A stretch of DNA of 64,000 bases, from positions 124,001-188,000 of the forward strand of contig NZ_JAJBZT010000006.1 in assembly GCF_020564625.1 (NCBI RefSeq), in the 5' to 3' direction. Shown in pieces: positions 41,026 to 49,920 of the stretch; within the stretch, counting starts at the first letter, position 1, and each line of letters opens with the position of its first letter. Origin of the DNA: Leeia speluncae (GTDB taxonomy: Bacteria > Pseudomonadota > Gammaproteobacteria > Burkholderiales > Leeiaceae). The notes below the pieces were generated by a model. That model searched no databases and was not told where the DNA came from. It saw only the letters and a list, made by a program, of their open reading frames with translations. Both the position numbers and the translations under genes were made by a program.

Positions 41026-41250
41026 ATGAAAAGCTTTTCTTTAGTTATACCAGCATTAAAAAAGGAACAGCTAGCTGCATTTGCTACTGGTGAATTAACG
41101 CTAGATCAACTGACAAAAAATTATATTCTAGAAAAGCTAAGTTTCCAGTTTGCTACGAGCAGTTCTGGTGAGGAAGCCTATGCATTGGAAGCGAAGTGCC
41201 GTTCAGGCGAGATTTTCGGTGAGCATCCTCTTTTAAATCCATTGATGTAG
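41026..41250 (+). CDS. Small protein, function unknown
   Basis: A 74-residue frame (KSFSLVIPALKKEQLAAFATGELTLDQLTKNYILEKLSFQFATSSSGEEAYALEAKCRSGEIFGEHPLLNPLM) with no obvious domain and a weak ribosome site. The helical middle part and good coding character argue that it is real. It is followed by a strong terminator shared with the decarboxylase gene on the other strand. Confidence 0.45.
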   Translation: MKSFSLVIPALKKEQLAAFATGELTLDQLTKNYILEKLSFQFATSSSGEEAYALEAKCRSGEIFGEHPLLNPLM

Positions 41251-41262
41251 AATAAATTAAAA

Positions 41263-41297
41263 AAAATGGCAACGAATCACGTCGTTGCCATTTTTTT
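41263..41297. terminator. Bidirectional terminator
   Basis: AAAATGGCAACGA (41263-41275) pairs with TCGTTGCCATTTT (41282-41294), with A and T runs at the two sides. Confidence 0.85.
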
Positions 41298-41323
41298 ACA
41301 ATGAAATTAGGTGATGAGGCTAA

Positions 41324-43600
41324 TTAAAACGCCTTGTCATCCATCACGCAATCTACAAAGTATTGCTTTTCACCATTCACTTCTTCTACTACAAAGCCGT
41401 GGATATCTGCTTCAAAACCAGGGAATTGTGAATTGAAGTCACGTGCAAACTTCAAGTACTTCACAATCGTGTTGTTGAATCGCTCACCAGGGATCAATAG
41501 CGGAATGCCCGGTGGGTAAGGGGTCAACAAGATACTAGTGATACGGCCTTCTAGTTCATCAATGGAAACGCGCTCGATTTCACGGTGTGCCATCTTAGAA
41601 TATGCTTTAGATGGCTTGAGTGCTGGCTCCATATCAGACAAGTACATTTCTGTCGTCAAACGGGCTACATCGTTTGCTTTGTAAATGCCATGAATCTGGT
41701 TACACAAATCACGAAGACCGACACGCTCGTATTGCGGGTATTTCGCCACAAACTCTGGCATGGTGCGCCATAGTGGTTGGTTACGGTCGTAAGCATCTTT
41801 GAATTGCTGTAGCTCGGTCACCAAGGTGTTCCAGCGGCCTTTGGTAATACCGATGGTGAACATAATGAAGAACGAGTACAAACCTGTCTTCTCAACAATC
41901 ACACCATGTTCAGCCAAGTATTTGGTCACGATGGCCGCAGGGATACCTTCATCTGCAAATGAGCCATCCACATCCAATCCTGGGGTGATCAGCGTTGCTT
42001 TAATTGGGTCTAGCAGGTTGAAGCCTTCTGCCAGATTACCAAAACCATGCCAGCGTTCGTTAGCCTTCAGTACCCAATCTTGGCGCTCAGCCATGCCTTC
42101 GTCAGACAAGAAATCTGGCCCCCAGACCTTGAACCACCAAGAATCTGCACCTAGCTCTTCATCCACTTTGCGCATTGCGCGGCGGAAGTCTAGTGATTCG
42201 GTGATCGATTCTTCAACTAACGCGGTTCCACCTGGTGCTTCCATCATGGCCGCTGCGATATCACAAGATGCGATAATCGAGTATTGCGGGCTAGTCGATG
42301 TGTGCATCAAGTAGGCTTCATTAAATCGATGACGGTCTAACTGACGTGTTTCAGATTCTTGTACCAAAATTTGGGAAGCCTGAGACAATCCTGCAAGTAG
42401 TTTGTGCGTACTTTGCGTTGCAAACACCATTGGGTCTTTGCTGCGTGGACGATCACGACCAATAGCATGCATGCCATGGTAGAAATCGTGGAAAGTAGCA
42501 TGAGGCAACCAAGCTTCATCAAAGTGAAGGGTGTCGATAAAGTCGCCCAACACTTCTTTAATCATATCCACGTTGTACAACACGCCATCGTAGGTACTTT
42601 GGGTGATGGTCAAAATACGTGGTTTCTTATCTGGGTTTTTAGCCAGTGCTTCACGAGCAAACGGATTTGCTTCGATCTTCTTCAGAATATTTTCTGGGCG
42701 GAATTCATCTAACGGGATCGGGCCAATAATGCCGTAATGGTTGCGAGTTGGTGTCAAGAAGACAGGCACTGCGCCACACATAATAATCGAGTGTAGGATC
42801 GATTTATGGCAATTACGGTCAACCACCACGATATCGCCCGGTGCAACGGTTGCGTGCCACACCATTTTGTTTGATGTCGATGTACCGTTTGTCACAAAGA
42901 ACAAATGGTCTGCATTAAAGATGCGCGCTGCATTACGTTCTGATGCAGCAACAGGGCCTGTGTGGTCAAGTAACTGACCAAGCTCATCTACCGCATTACA
43001 CACATCGGCACGCAGCATGTTTTCACCAAAAAACTGGTGGAACATTTGGCCAACTGGGCTCTTCAGAAACGCAACGCCACCAGAGTGACCTGGGCAGTGC
43101 CAAGAATAAGAGCCATCTTGTGCGTAATTGGTGAGTGCGCGGAAAAATGGAGGCATTAAGCCATCAAGGTATTTTTTCGCTTCACGAATAATGGTACGTG
43201 CCATGAATTCAGGCGTGTCTTCAAACATATGAATGAAGCCATGCAATTCACGCAAAATTTCATTAGGAATATGGCGGCTAGTGCGCGTTTCGCCATATAA
43301 GAAAATCGGGATATCTGCATTGCGGAAACGAATTTCTTCCATAAAGCTACGCAATGCTTGTAAAGCACTTGATTCGGTTCCTTTTTCGGACACGAATTCT
43401 TCGTCATCAATCGACAGAATAAATGCAGAAGCTCGGCTTTGTTGTTGTGCAAAGCTAGAAAGATCGCCATAACTGGTGGCGCCCAATACTTCCATTCCTT
43501 CGGATTCTAAGGCTTGTGCAAGTGCACGAATACCAATACCGCTTGTATTTTCAGAACGGAAATCTTCGTCAATGATAACGACGGGGAAACGAAACTTCAT
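41324..43600 (-). CDS. Orn/Lys/Arg decarboxylase, large form (paralog 2)
   Basis: A 758-residue protein, close to the size of biodegradative arginine decarboxylase. An N-terminal wing domain (about 1-150) with VVIIDEDFRSENTSGIG precedes the PLP domain: WHCPGHSGGVAFLKSPVGQMFHQFFGENMLRADVC, FFVTNGTSTSNKMVWHATVAPGD, DRNCHKSILH, LHFDEAWLPHATFHDFYHGMHAI and cofactor lysine Lys400 in STHKLLAGLSQAS. The C-terminal end has LTPYPPGIPLLIPGERF and ADIHGFVVEE. The residue after the FDEAW motif differs from the WYG of E. coli enzymes, so specificity is uncertain. It is related to the 656-residue paralog. Confidence 0.9.
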   Translation of the reverse strand: MKFRFPVVIIDEDFRSENTSGIGIRALAQALESEGMEVLGATSYGDLSSFAQQQSRASAFILSIDDEEFVSEKGTESSALQALRSFMEEIRFRNADIPIFLYGETRTSRHIPNEILRELHGFIHMFEDTPEFMARTIIREAKKYLDGLMPPFFRALTNYAQDGSYSWHCPGHSGGVAFLKSPVGQMFHQFFGENMLRADVCNAVDELGQLLDHTGPVAASERNAARIFNADHLFFVTNGTSTSNKMVWHATVAPGDIVVVDRNCHKSILHSIIMCGAVPVFLTPTRNHYGIIGPIPLDEFRPENILKKIEANPFAREALAKNPDKKPRILTITQSTYDGVLYNVDMIKEVLGDFIDTLHFDEAWLPHATFHDFYHGMHAIGRDRPRSKDPMVFATQSTHKLLAGLSQASQILVQESETRQLDRHRFNEAYLMHTSTSPQYSIIASCDIAAAMMEAPGGTALVEESITESLDFRRAMRKVDEELGADSWWFKVWGPDFLSDEGMAERQDWVLKANERWHGFGNLAEGFNLLDPIKATLITPGLDVDGSFADEGIPAAIVTKYLAEHGVIVEKTGLYSFFIMFTIGITKGRWNTLVTELQQFKDAYDRNQPLWRTMPEFVAKYPQYERVGLRDLCNQIHGIYKANDVARLTTEMYLSDMEPALKPSKAYSKMAHREIERVSIDELEGRITSILLTPYPPGIPLLIPGERFNNTIVKYLKFARDFNSQFPGFEADIHGFVVEEVNGEKQYFVDCVMDDKAF

Positions 43601-44232
43601 GGTTACTAGCCTTCTATCGCGAACTGCGCTTGTAGATGGAGGGTCTTGAAACGCGCGGATTGTGTCATACTTTCATGACCTTTTAATGATAAATTATCAA
43701 TCTTGCAATTTACTGTTGCGCATAGGTCAATTATCTGTAATTTTATTCCGTTTGGCTGAAATTGTGCAGGCCATTTTGCGGCGAATCAATGAAGAAAATC
43801 GATAACTTGATTAGTTTTTCAGCGGTTGATTAAAGAGATGCAATCTGTTGCCGATGTTTGCTAATGAATTGTTTAGATTTTAGTTTGTTTTAGTAGCTTA
43901 CCTACAAACTATTTCAAACCAGTGACGATGGAAAAAAGCACAAATCTAGGTCGGAATCATCCCCGCGTTCGTTCTACTCTGGTAAACTGAAAGGTCGCTT
44001 GGGGAGGTGGTTTTATTCGTAGAATCGAATCAGCAATGCCACCAAACTGCTCATATAGGTGATTAGTCTGCCAACTTGTAAATAGTTCCCGACTAAACCG
44101 CTCAATCGTCATTTGTTTCTTCAATATAGGCGATTTTTCTGTTTTTGCAGTGAAAACCCTCTGCTCAAAACAGATGCAATATAAAAAAGTTATAACTAGT
44201 TATATAGGTAAATTCTTCTCTTAGGTATTTTC
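43601..44232. other. 630-base intergenic region between divergent decarboxylase and surE genes
   Basis: No protein gene is supported. It must carry both divergent promoters. A segment at about 43948-44025 can fold with CCCCGCG near 43961 pairing with CGC-TT-GGGG near 43996-44004, followed by a GGTGG and a T-rich stretch. This could be a structured RNA or nothing. Confidence 0.4.
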
Positions 44233-44982
44233 ATGAAGATACTCATTAGTAATGATGATGGTTACTTTGCGTCAGGCATCTCTCATTTAGCTTCTGCCGT
44301 TCGTGTAATGGGAGAGGTGAGGGTCGTCGCACCAGAGCAAGATAGAAGCGGTGCGAGTAATTCGCTCACGCTAGATCGTCCATTAATGCTAAAAAAAGCC
44401 AGTAATGGCTTTGAGTATGTGAATGGAACACCAACAGACTGTGTGCATTTAGCGGTAACCGGTTTTCCAGAGCTTACCCCGGATATTGTGTTGTCTGGTA
44501 TTAATCATGGCGCCAATATGGGGGACGATACCTTGTATTCCGGCACGGTTGCTGCTGCCACCGAAGGTTTTTTGCTGGGCATCCCTGCGATGGCATTCTC
44601 GTTGGTAGGAAAGCACGCTACCCATTTTGATACAGCAGCCAGAGTCGCTGCCATCTTGGTAGAAAAGTGGATGGATAACCCATTCCCCGAAATGCGATTA
44701 CTGAATATCAATATCCCTGATGTGCCGTTTGATGAACTAACCGGGTTTGAAGTGACCCGATTGGGGAAACGGCATAAAGCAGAAGGAGTGATTCGCGCTA
44801 AAAACCCAAGAGGTGAAGACATTTATTGGGTGGGCCCGGCAGGAAAAGAACAAGACAATGGCCCTGGAACGGATTTTCATGCGATCAGCCAATTAAAAGT
44901 ATCAATTACCCCGCTACAAATGGATTTAAGCGCAAAGCAACAATTAGCAGAAATGAATGAGTGGTTGTCAAATGGCCAATAA
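44233..44982 (+). CDS. surE: 5'/3'-nucleotidase SurE
   Basis: A 249-residue metallophosphatase of stationary-phase stress survival. It has the N-terminal [12 protein letters not shown] with metal-binding Asp8-Asp9, the [19 protein letters not shown] segment, the [10 protein letters not shown] motif and [36 protein letters not shown]. Length is normal. The gene overlaps pcm, and the order surE-pcm-nlpD-rpoS is the classical stress cluster. Confidence 0.97.
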   Translation: MKILISNDDGYFASGISHLASAVRVMGEVRVVAPEQDRSGASNSLTLDRPLMLKKASNGFEYVNGTPTDCVHLAVTGFPELTPDIVLSGINHGANMGDDTLYSGTVAAATEGFLLGIPAMAFSLVGKHATHFDTAARVAAILVEKWMDNPFPEMRLLNINIPDVPFDELTGFEVTRLGKRHKAEGVIRAKNPRGEDIYWVGPAGKEQDNGPGTDFHAISQLKVSITPLQMDLSAKQQLAEMNEWLSNGQ

Positions 44983-45631
44983 TCAGCCCTTAGGAATTGG
45001 AATGACTTCCCAGCGCACGCGTTTGCGCATGGTAGAAAGACTTAGGCAGCAAGGAATTGCTGATGAGGTGGTTTTAGCGGTGATGGCCGAACTTCCTCGC
45101 CATTTATTTGTCGATGAAGCATTGATGAGTAGAGCGTATGACGATGTGTCATTGCCACTTGGGTTTGGCCAAACGATTTCTCAGCCTTATATTGTTGCCA
45201 AAATGACTAGTTTGCTACGTAACGGTAAGAAACTAGGGCGTGTGCTTGAGATTGGTACAGGTTGCGGCTATCAAACCTCTATTTTGGCTAAGTTAGCGAA
45301 AGAGGTTTATTCAGTCGAACGTATTGCCCCCTTGTTAGATCGTACACGGCTACGATTGCGAGAGTTCAAATTTACAAACGTTAGATTAAAACATGCTGAT
45401 GGCCACTTAGGCTTGCCGGAAGCGGCGCCTTATGATGCGATTTTGATGACTGCAGCTGCTAGTCATGTGCCTGAAGAGTTGGTTAGCCAATTAGCTCCTG
45501 GTGGACGATTGATTATGCCGATTGGCCTGAATGAGCAAAAATTGCATTGTTTTGATTTAACCGAAGAAGGGTTGCAACAGCAAATATTGGAACCCGTCAA
45601 ATTCGTGCCATTACTGCCTGGCTTAGGTTAA
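44972..45631 (+). CDS. pcm: Protein-L-isoaspartate O-methyltransferase
   Basis: 219 residues if started at ATG 44972; an ATG at 44957 in the same frame is also possible. It repairs isoaspartyl residues with S-adenosylmethionine. The SAM-binding motif [28 protein letters not shown] and the [19 protein letters not shown] substrate segment are clear, as are [27 protein letters not shown] and the [12 protein letters not shown] end. It overlaps the surE end by 11 bases or more, so the two are coupled. Confidence 0.95.
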   Translation: MANNQPLGIGMTSQRTRLRMVERLRQQGIADEVVLAVMAELPRHLFVDEALMSRAYDDVSLPLGFGQTISQPYIVAKMTSLLRNGKKLGRVLEIGTGCGYQTSILAKLAKEVYSVERIAPLLDRTRLRLREFKFTNVRLKHADGHLGLPEAAPYDAILMTAAASHVPEELVSQLAPGGRLIMPIGLNEQKLHCFDLTEEGLQQQILEPVKFVPLLPGLG

Positions 45632-45755
45632 TGGTGTATGATAATGGTATTTTCTATCCCCGTTGATTTGATTGAATAGTATTGAAATCACAATGGCTAT
45701 TTAGGCAAGGGGATTATTATTCAGATATTAATCAGATATTAAATAGGAGTTAACC

Positions 45756-46760
45756 TTGCTTTTTCGTTTCGCCAAAAGCGCCTTGATGGTTGGTAGTGCA
45801 TGGATGCTGTTAGCCGGTTGTTCAAATACAGGAAAATCCGCTCCGATCGAATCTAGAAAGCGTACGGGGGACGAGCAAGCAGCTACTCCAATAGTCAATA
45901 AAACCGCGCCAGTGGTGGCAAAATCTGCATCCGCTGAGAAGCGAGTTTCTACAGATCCTCGTCCTAAAACGCATACGGTGCAAAAAGGCGAAAATCTTTA
46001 CCGTATCTCTCTAGAGTATGGCTTGGCATACCGTGATGTAGCCGAGTGGAACAATCTCGACAATATTAATGATATTAAGGTTGGTCAGACGCTTTCTTTG
46101 GTTCCTCCTGCCAATGGTGTGGTGACTAAACCTTTAATTGATGCGCCTGTCATTAATAAGCCGATTACTAATTCAAATATTGATTCTCCGAAGGCAATTA
46201 AATTACCTTATTCGGAAGCGAATAAAACAGTCATCGCTCAAGCGAGTAATTCAAATGCGGTGTCAGACAAGCCGGTAATTAATAAAACTACGCCAGCTAA
46301 AGATCCTGTCTATACAAAAGAGCCGGAAAAAACTGCTTCAACGCCTGTGTCAACTGACGGTAAGTCAGGCAATGGAACCAATACCGTGGATGGACTGACA
46401 TGGATGTGGCCAACTGCCGGTAAAGTAGTTGGGCAGTTTAATGAGTCTAAACAATTAAAAGGTCTAGACATCTCTGGTAAGAAAGGTCAGCCCGTTGTTG
46501 CAGCAGAGGATGGTAAGGTGGTGTATTCCGGTAGCTCACTACGTGGCTATGGTAAGTTCGTGATTATTAAGCATGAAAGTGATTATTTAAGCGTTTATGC
46601 GCACAACGATAAGCTGCTTGTTAAAGAAGGAGCCAAAGTAACGCGTGGACAAAAAATTGCTGAAATGGGTGATTCAGACTCAGATCAAGTAAAGCTGCAT
46701 TTTGAGATTCGCCGCTATGGTAAGCCGGTAGACCCAGCTAAAATGCTGCCAAACAAATAG
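45756..46760 (+). CDS. nlpD: Lipoprotein NlpD: LysM and M23-family domain
   Basis: 334 residues from TTG 45756 with AGGAG seven bases upstream. A lipoprotein signal (FAKSALMVGSAWMLLAGC, lipobox LAGC) comes first. A LysM domain at about residues 72-117 (HTVQKGENLYRISLEYGLAYRDVAEWNNLDNINDIKVGQTLSLV) is followed by a long Thr/Lys/Pro linker. The M23 domain at 210-334 (WPTAGKVVGQFNESKQLKGLDISGKKGQPVVAAEDGKVVYSG) lacks the full catalytic H-x3-D set: where LytM has HxxxD it has LKGLDIS. So it is an amidase activator rather than a protease. It acts at the division septum. The rpoS promoter usually lies inside this gene. Confidence 0.94.
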   Translation: MLFRFAKSALMVGSAWMLLAGCSNTGKSAPIESRKRTGDEQAATPIVNKTAPVVAKSASAEKRVSTDPRPKTHTVQKGENLYRISLEYGLAYRDVAEWNNLDNINDIKVGQTLSLVPPANGVVTKPLIDAPVINKPITNSNIDSPKAIKLPYSEANKTVIAQASNSNAVSDKPVINKTTPAKDPVYTKEPEKTASTPVSTDGKSGNGTNTVDGLTWMWPTAGKVVGQFNESKQLKGLDISGKKGQPVVAAEDGKVVYSGSSLRGYGKFVIIKHESDYLSVYAHNDKLLVKEGAKVTRGQKIAEMGDSDSDQVKLHFEIRRYGKPVDPAKMLPNK

Positions 46761-47037
46761 TTATATTGAGAATTATTATTGTTAATAAATTAAATTCTAA
46801 TTCTATTAACAATTGAAATAAATGTAATAAAGAAGTAGTGAGACTTTGCCAATTCACATTTTGCAGGCTAATTATTAGGAATTGAGTTAAATCAATTTTT
46901 TAAAATTATTTAATCAAACCACTAGTAATTAATTTCGAGAGGATTATAATCGTCAAAACTGTCACCCTTTTATAAGGTGCAGAAATAGCAGCGCATGCGC
47001 GCCAAGACCAACGAGGCTACACATGGAGGAGGGAACC
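46761..47037 (+). promoter_or_regulatory. Intergenic leader before rpoS
   Basis: 277 AT-rich bases between nlpD and rpoS with no gene. A strong GGAGGAGGG ribosome site lies just before the ATG. In relatives the rpoS mRNA leader begins upstream and controls translation; no defined structure is called here. Confidence 0.45.
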
Positions 47038-47979
47038 ATGGCTAAGGATCTCTATCTGGTTGATGAAGAAATGGTAGACGAAGCAGAGCTATCAGAAGTT
47101 CATGAAGATGAAGAAGTCGCGCATCACGAGCAGGAATATGCGATTGAAGCATTAAGTGATGTGACTCAAATGTATCTCAATGAAATTGGTCAGAATTCGC
47201 TGCTAAAACCTCATGAAGAACTGGCGCTTGCACGCCGTGTAGTTCAGGGTGACGATGCTGCTCGCTGCGAAATGATCGAACGCAATTTACGTTTGGTCGT
47301 CAATATTGCAAAACGCTATGCAAATCGCGGGATGAATCTTCTCGATTTAATCGAAGAAGGCAATATTGGCCTAATGCATGCGTTGGAAAAATTTGACCCA
47401 GAACGTGGGTTCCGTTTTTCTACTTACGCAACTTGGTGGGTTCGTCAGAGCGTAGAACGCGCAATCATGAACCAGTCTCGCACTATTCGCTTGCCAGTGC
47501 ATGTGATTAAAGAGCTAAACGTTTATTTACGTGCGCAACGTCACTTAGAGTCTACTACTGGCAAAGATCCTAGTTTTGAAGATATTGCGCATTTATTGGG
47601 TAAGAGTGTAGATGAAGTGCAATCTATGCTTGCGCTAAATGAACGTGTGACTTCTTTAGATGCACCATTAGATATTGATCCAATGTTGACTGTTGGTGAG
47701 TCGATCGCTGATGAGCAAGGCGGTTCACCAGAGGATATTTTCCATTCTAGCGAAATGCAAGAAGTGGTTCAGTCTTGGTTGATGAAATTAAATGATCGCC
47801 AACGCATTGTGATCGAAAAACGCTACGGCTTTAATGATAACGATGTATACACACTAGAAGACTTGGCTGCTGAGCTTGGTTTGACACGTGAACGTGTTCG
47901 TCAAATTCAAATTGAAGCGACTACAACATTACGCAAAATGCTCAAACGTCATGGCGTGACTAAAGAAGCGTTTCTGTAA
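47038..47979 (+). CDS. rpoS: RNA polymerase sigma factor RpoS
   Basis: 313 residues from ATG 47038 behind GGAGGAGGG; an ATG at 47023 is inside that site. Sigma-70 regions appear in order: 1.2 (SDVTQMYLNEIGQNSLLKPHEELALARRV), 2 (RNLRLVVNIAKRYANRGMNLLDLIEEGNIGLMHALEKFDPERGFRFSTYATWWVRQSVERAIMNQSRTIRLPVHV), 3, and 4 (LEDLAAELGLTRERVRQIQIEATTTLRKML). There is no long 1.1 region. It is the general stress and stationary phase sigma factor. A terminator follows at 48054. Confidence 0.97.
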   Translation: MAKDLYLVDEEMVDEAELSEVHEDEEVAHHEQEYAIEALSDVTQMYLNEIGQNSLLKPHEELALARRVVQGDDAARCEMIERNLRLVVNIAKRYANRGMNLLDLIEEGNIGLMHALEKFDPERGFRFSTYATWWVRQSVERAIMNQSRTIRLPVHVIKELNVYLRAQRHLESTTGKDPSFEDIAHLLGKSVDEVQSMLALNERVTSLDAPLDIDPMLTVGESIADEQGGSPEDIFHSSEMQEVVQSWLMKLNDRQRIVIEKRYGFNDNDVYTLEDLAAELGLTRERVRQIQIEATTTLRKMLKRHGVTKEAFL

Positions 47980-48053
47980 AAATTACTAAAATAAGAAAAT
48001 AGTAATTGAAACGGCTGTTTTCTAATCATGAAGTAAATGTGATATTACTGCTA

Positions 48054-48086
48054 AAATCCCCGGCCAAGCTTGTCGGGGTTTTTTAT
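48054..48086 (+). terminator. Terminator of rpoS
   Basis: AAATCCCCG (48054-48062) pairs with CGGGG (48074-48078) and the following Ts. Confidence 0.8.
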
Positions 48087-48162
48087 TTGTATGGCTAGAT
48101 AAGCAGGTAAAACCTTGATAGATATAGGATTTTTAAATGTTAAGGATTCTGGGAGTACAAAA

Positions 48163-48190
48163 GAAAAAAGCGCAGTCCGAAAACTGCGCT
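48163..48190 (-). terminator. Minus-strand rho-independent terminator
   Basis: AGCGCAGT (48169-48176) pairs with ACTGCGCT (48183-48190); on the minus strand it is followed by five Ts. Confidence 0.7.
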
Positions 48191-48300
48191 ACAAACTCCA
48201 AAGGAGAAAAGAGGAGACACTGTCAGACATCAACTTGCGTTAACCTCTGACGGTTCCCATATTCCTCCTTATCTGACTGAATGTCCAGTTCTTTTTGTGC
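48163..48300 (-). ncRNA. Candidate minus-strand small RNA with leader hexapeptide
   Basis: The minus-strand terminator AGCGCAGT/ACTGCGCT (48190-48169) with a T-run has no long gene in front of it. Upstream on this strand AGGAGG (48269-48264) precedes a six-codon frame (48260-48240, MGTVRG). Arms CCGTCAGA and TCTGACAG can pair around its end. A structured short transcript is suggested; the 5' end is not defined. Confidence 0.35.
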
Positions 48301-48320
48301 AATGCATCATTGTGAGATAA

Positions 48321-48344
48321 TCGTGTTGTGAAATCGCAACACGA
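48321..48344. promoter_or_regulatory. 24-bp palindrome, candidate operator
   Basis: TCGTGTTG (48321-48328) and CAACACGA (48337-48344) with an eight-base centre. It lies about 95 bases upstream of the sprT-like gene. Confidence 0.45.
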
Positions 48345-48437
48345 CCTATTTGCTGCGGTATAATTAAGGCTTCCGTCACGGTTTTTTCATCTCTCACGCA
48401 AAGTGCGGGTTTTTGTTTTTTGATTTGGTGTAAATGA

Positions 48438-49250
48438 ATGAGTGCTACCGCATGCCCTACAATGGACTTCTATGGTTCATTGCAATCTGCTTTCGATTTT
48501 TTTAATGAGCAACTATTTGATAATAGCTTGCCACCTTGTTTGATCACGCTAAGATCTTCTAGTCGGGTGTATGGTTATCATCAAGCAGATCGGTTTATTT
48601 CAAAGTCTGGGCAAATGCTAGATGAGATGGGGTTGCACCCAGGTTTTTTTACACTGCGTTCAGTTGAGGCGGTATTGTCTACGCTAGTGCACGAAATGGT
48701 GCACCACTGGCAGCATCATTTTGGTACAGCCACTCCATCCACTGCTCATAATCAGGAATGGGCAAATAAAATGGAATCGATTGGCTTAATGCCATCAGAT
48801 AATGGTTTGCCAGGTGGCAAAAAAACCGGTCGGACCATGAGCCATTACATTTTGCCGGAAGGGCAGTTTTTGGCTGCGTGTAAATCTTTTGTAGATGGCG
48901 GATTTGAGTTGCCGTGGTTTGATCGTCAGCTGCCTTCAATGCCTGAGGTGCAAGTACAAAAGCAAGAGGCATTAAAAGCGGCGGGCGTTGAAGTGGAGGT
49001 ATCTTTGCCGCCGGTAGAAATTATTCCGAAAGTACTGCCTAAGGAAGAAGAGGGGCAAGAAAAGCCGGCGCTGTATATGCCGCAGCCTAGGCAGGCGCCC
49101 ACAAGAGAGAAATTAATGTGCCCAGAATGTGGGGCAAAGGCATGGGTAAGCCCTGGGACAGATATTATCTGTGGAGAATGTGAGGTGCACATGCAAGATG
49201 CCGCTTCTGTAAAAGCACCAGTAGATAAGGCAATTAACTCATTTACCTAA
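48438..49250 (+). CDS. SprT-like zinc metalloprotease with C-terminal zinc ribbon
   Basis: A 270-residue protein. The SprT-like domain at about residues 10-150 has the zinc-protease motif HEMVHHWQHH near residues 90-99 and HNQEWANKMESIGLMPSDNG, typical of SprT/Spartan-type proteins. A proline-rich linker (about 175-220) joins a CPECGAKAWVSPGTDIICGECEVHM zinc ribbon. In eukaryotes Spartan cleaves DNA-protein crosslinks; the bacterial role is less known. Such forms are often carried by phages and plasmids, but nothing else here indicates mobility. Confidence 0.75.
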   Translation: MSATACPTMDFYGSLQSAFDFFNEQLFDNSLPPCLITLRSSSRVYGYHQADRFISKSGQMLDEMGLHPGFFTLRSVEAVLSTLVHEMVHHWQHHFGTATPSTAHNQEWANKMESIGLMPSDNGLPGGKKTGRTMSHYILPEGQFLAACKSFVDGGFELPWFDRQLPSMPEVQVQKQEALKAAGVEVEVSLPPVEIIPKVLPKEEEGQEKPALYMPQPRQAPTREKLMCPECGAKAWVSPGTDIICGECEVHMQDAASVKAPVDKAINSFT

Positions 49251-49252
49251 TC

Positions 49253-49705
49253 CTATGATGAAGGTGATTGCCCAATATGTTCTTGGGCAATCGCTTTAAA
49301 TAGTGCAACACCATCTTGCGGGTTTACCGCGACTTTTCTCAGATCAAACCCATCATCAAAAGCCGGCAAGTAGCCCGGTAGTTTCTCAATATCTGAATGA
49401 TCGAGATGCTTAAACCCCATGTGCCAATCTGCAAATTCTCTTGCTGTAATGTGTGAGCGAAAATAAACCACCAATGAATGGTGTCTTGGGTCATTTTCGA
49501 TCGTTTTGAGTGTTTCTTCTAATTTATCTGCCGTTCCTTCTAACAACTGCATAAACGTGCCTTCAAACAGTAAAAGCATTCCTGTTAGCTCTTTCTGCTG
49601 ATTATTCTTCACTGATGTTTGGATGATCTGGATGAGATCTTCCTCTGTGAGATCTGTGCTGGCTTGGCTGACGTAGATAAGTTGTAAAAGCGGGTTGCTT
49701 CCCAT
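49253..49705 (-). CDS. BLUF-domain blue-light photoreceptor
   Basis: A 150-residue protein consisting of one BLUF domain and a helical cap. The flavin-site residues are present: Tyr11 in LIYVSQAS, an Asn in the VKNNQQKELTGMLLLFEG helix-strand region and Gln53 in FMQLLEG, with the DPRHHSLVVYFRSHITAREFADWHMGF segment following. No output domain is attached, so it should signal through a partner protein. It faces the SprT-like gene tail to tail with two bases between. Confidence 0.88.
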   Translation of the reverse strand: MGSNPLLQLIYVSQASTDLTEEDLIQIIQTSVKNNQQKELTGMLLLFEGTFMQLLEGTADKLEETLKTIENDPRHHSLVVYFRSHITAREFADWHMGFKHLDHSDIEKLPGYLPAFDDGFDLRKVAVNPQDGVALFKAIAQEHIGQSPSS

Positions 49706-49852
49706 GATGTGCTTTCCATATTGATCTTGGCTGGCTTATTTTTACTATAGAAGTTTTTTATATTTTTGCTTGTCTGGTGGATTGGGTAGTGTTTGGATTG
49801 AGTTTTTAAGTGGTTGGTTTGTCAATCTCATTGGGCAAATAAGTAAAGGGTA

Positions 49853-49881
49853 TTGACTTAATTTGATCAAGATTTTATTAT
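49853..49881 (+). promoter_or_regulatory. Promoter of the GbsR-type regulator / oxidase operon
   Basis: TTGACT (49853-49858) and TATTAT (49876-49881) are exactly 17 bases apart, close to consensus. Confidence 0.6.
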
Positions 49882-49882
49882 T

Positions 49883-49899
49883 TTTCTGAATTTCAGAAA
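49883..49899. promoter_or_regulatory. Palindrome at transcription start, candidate autoregulatory operator
   Basis: TTTCTGA (49883-49889) and TCAGAAA (49893-49899) around ATT, directly behind the -10 box and before the regulator gene. Confidence 0.5.
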
Positions 49900-49920
49900 T
49901 TCTTGAAAATTGAGAAACTA

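Larger units (their letters stand above)
47980..48437. other. Intergenic region between rpoS and sprT-like gene
   Basis: 458 bases without a long gene. It contains the rpoS terminator (48054-48086), a minus-strand terminator (48163-48190), a possible minus-strand small RNA and the palindrome at 48321-48344. Confidence 0.5.

Noticed and set aside
41799-42314. 171-codon plus-strand frame inside the large decarboxylase gene
   Set aside because: Antisense to a strongly conserved PLP enzyme; composition (Ser, Pro, Thr) is that of a shadow frame.
43930-44040. 6S RNA candidate upstream of surE
   Set aside because: The long closing stem with central bulge and the usual end sequences of 6S RNA are not seen.
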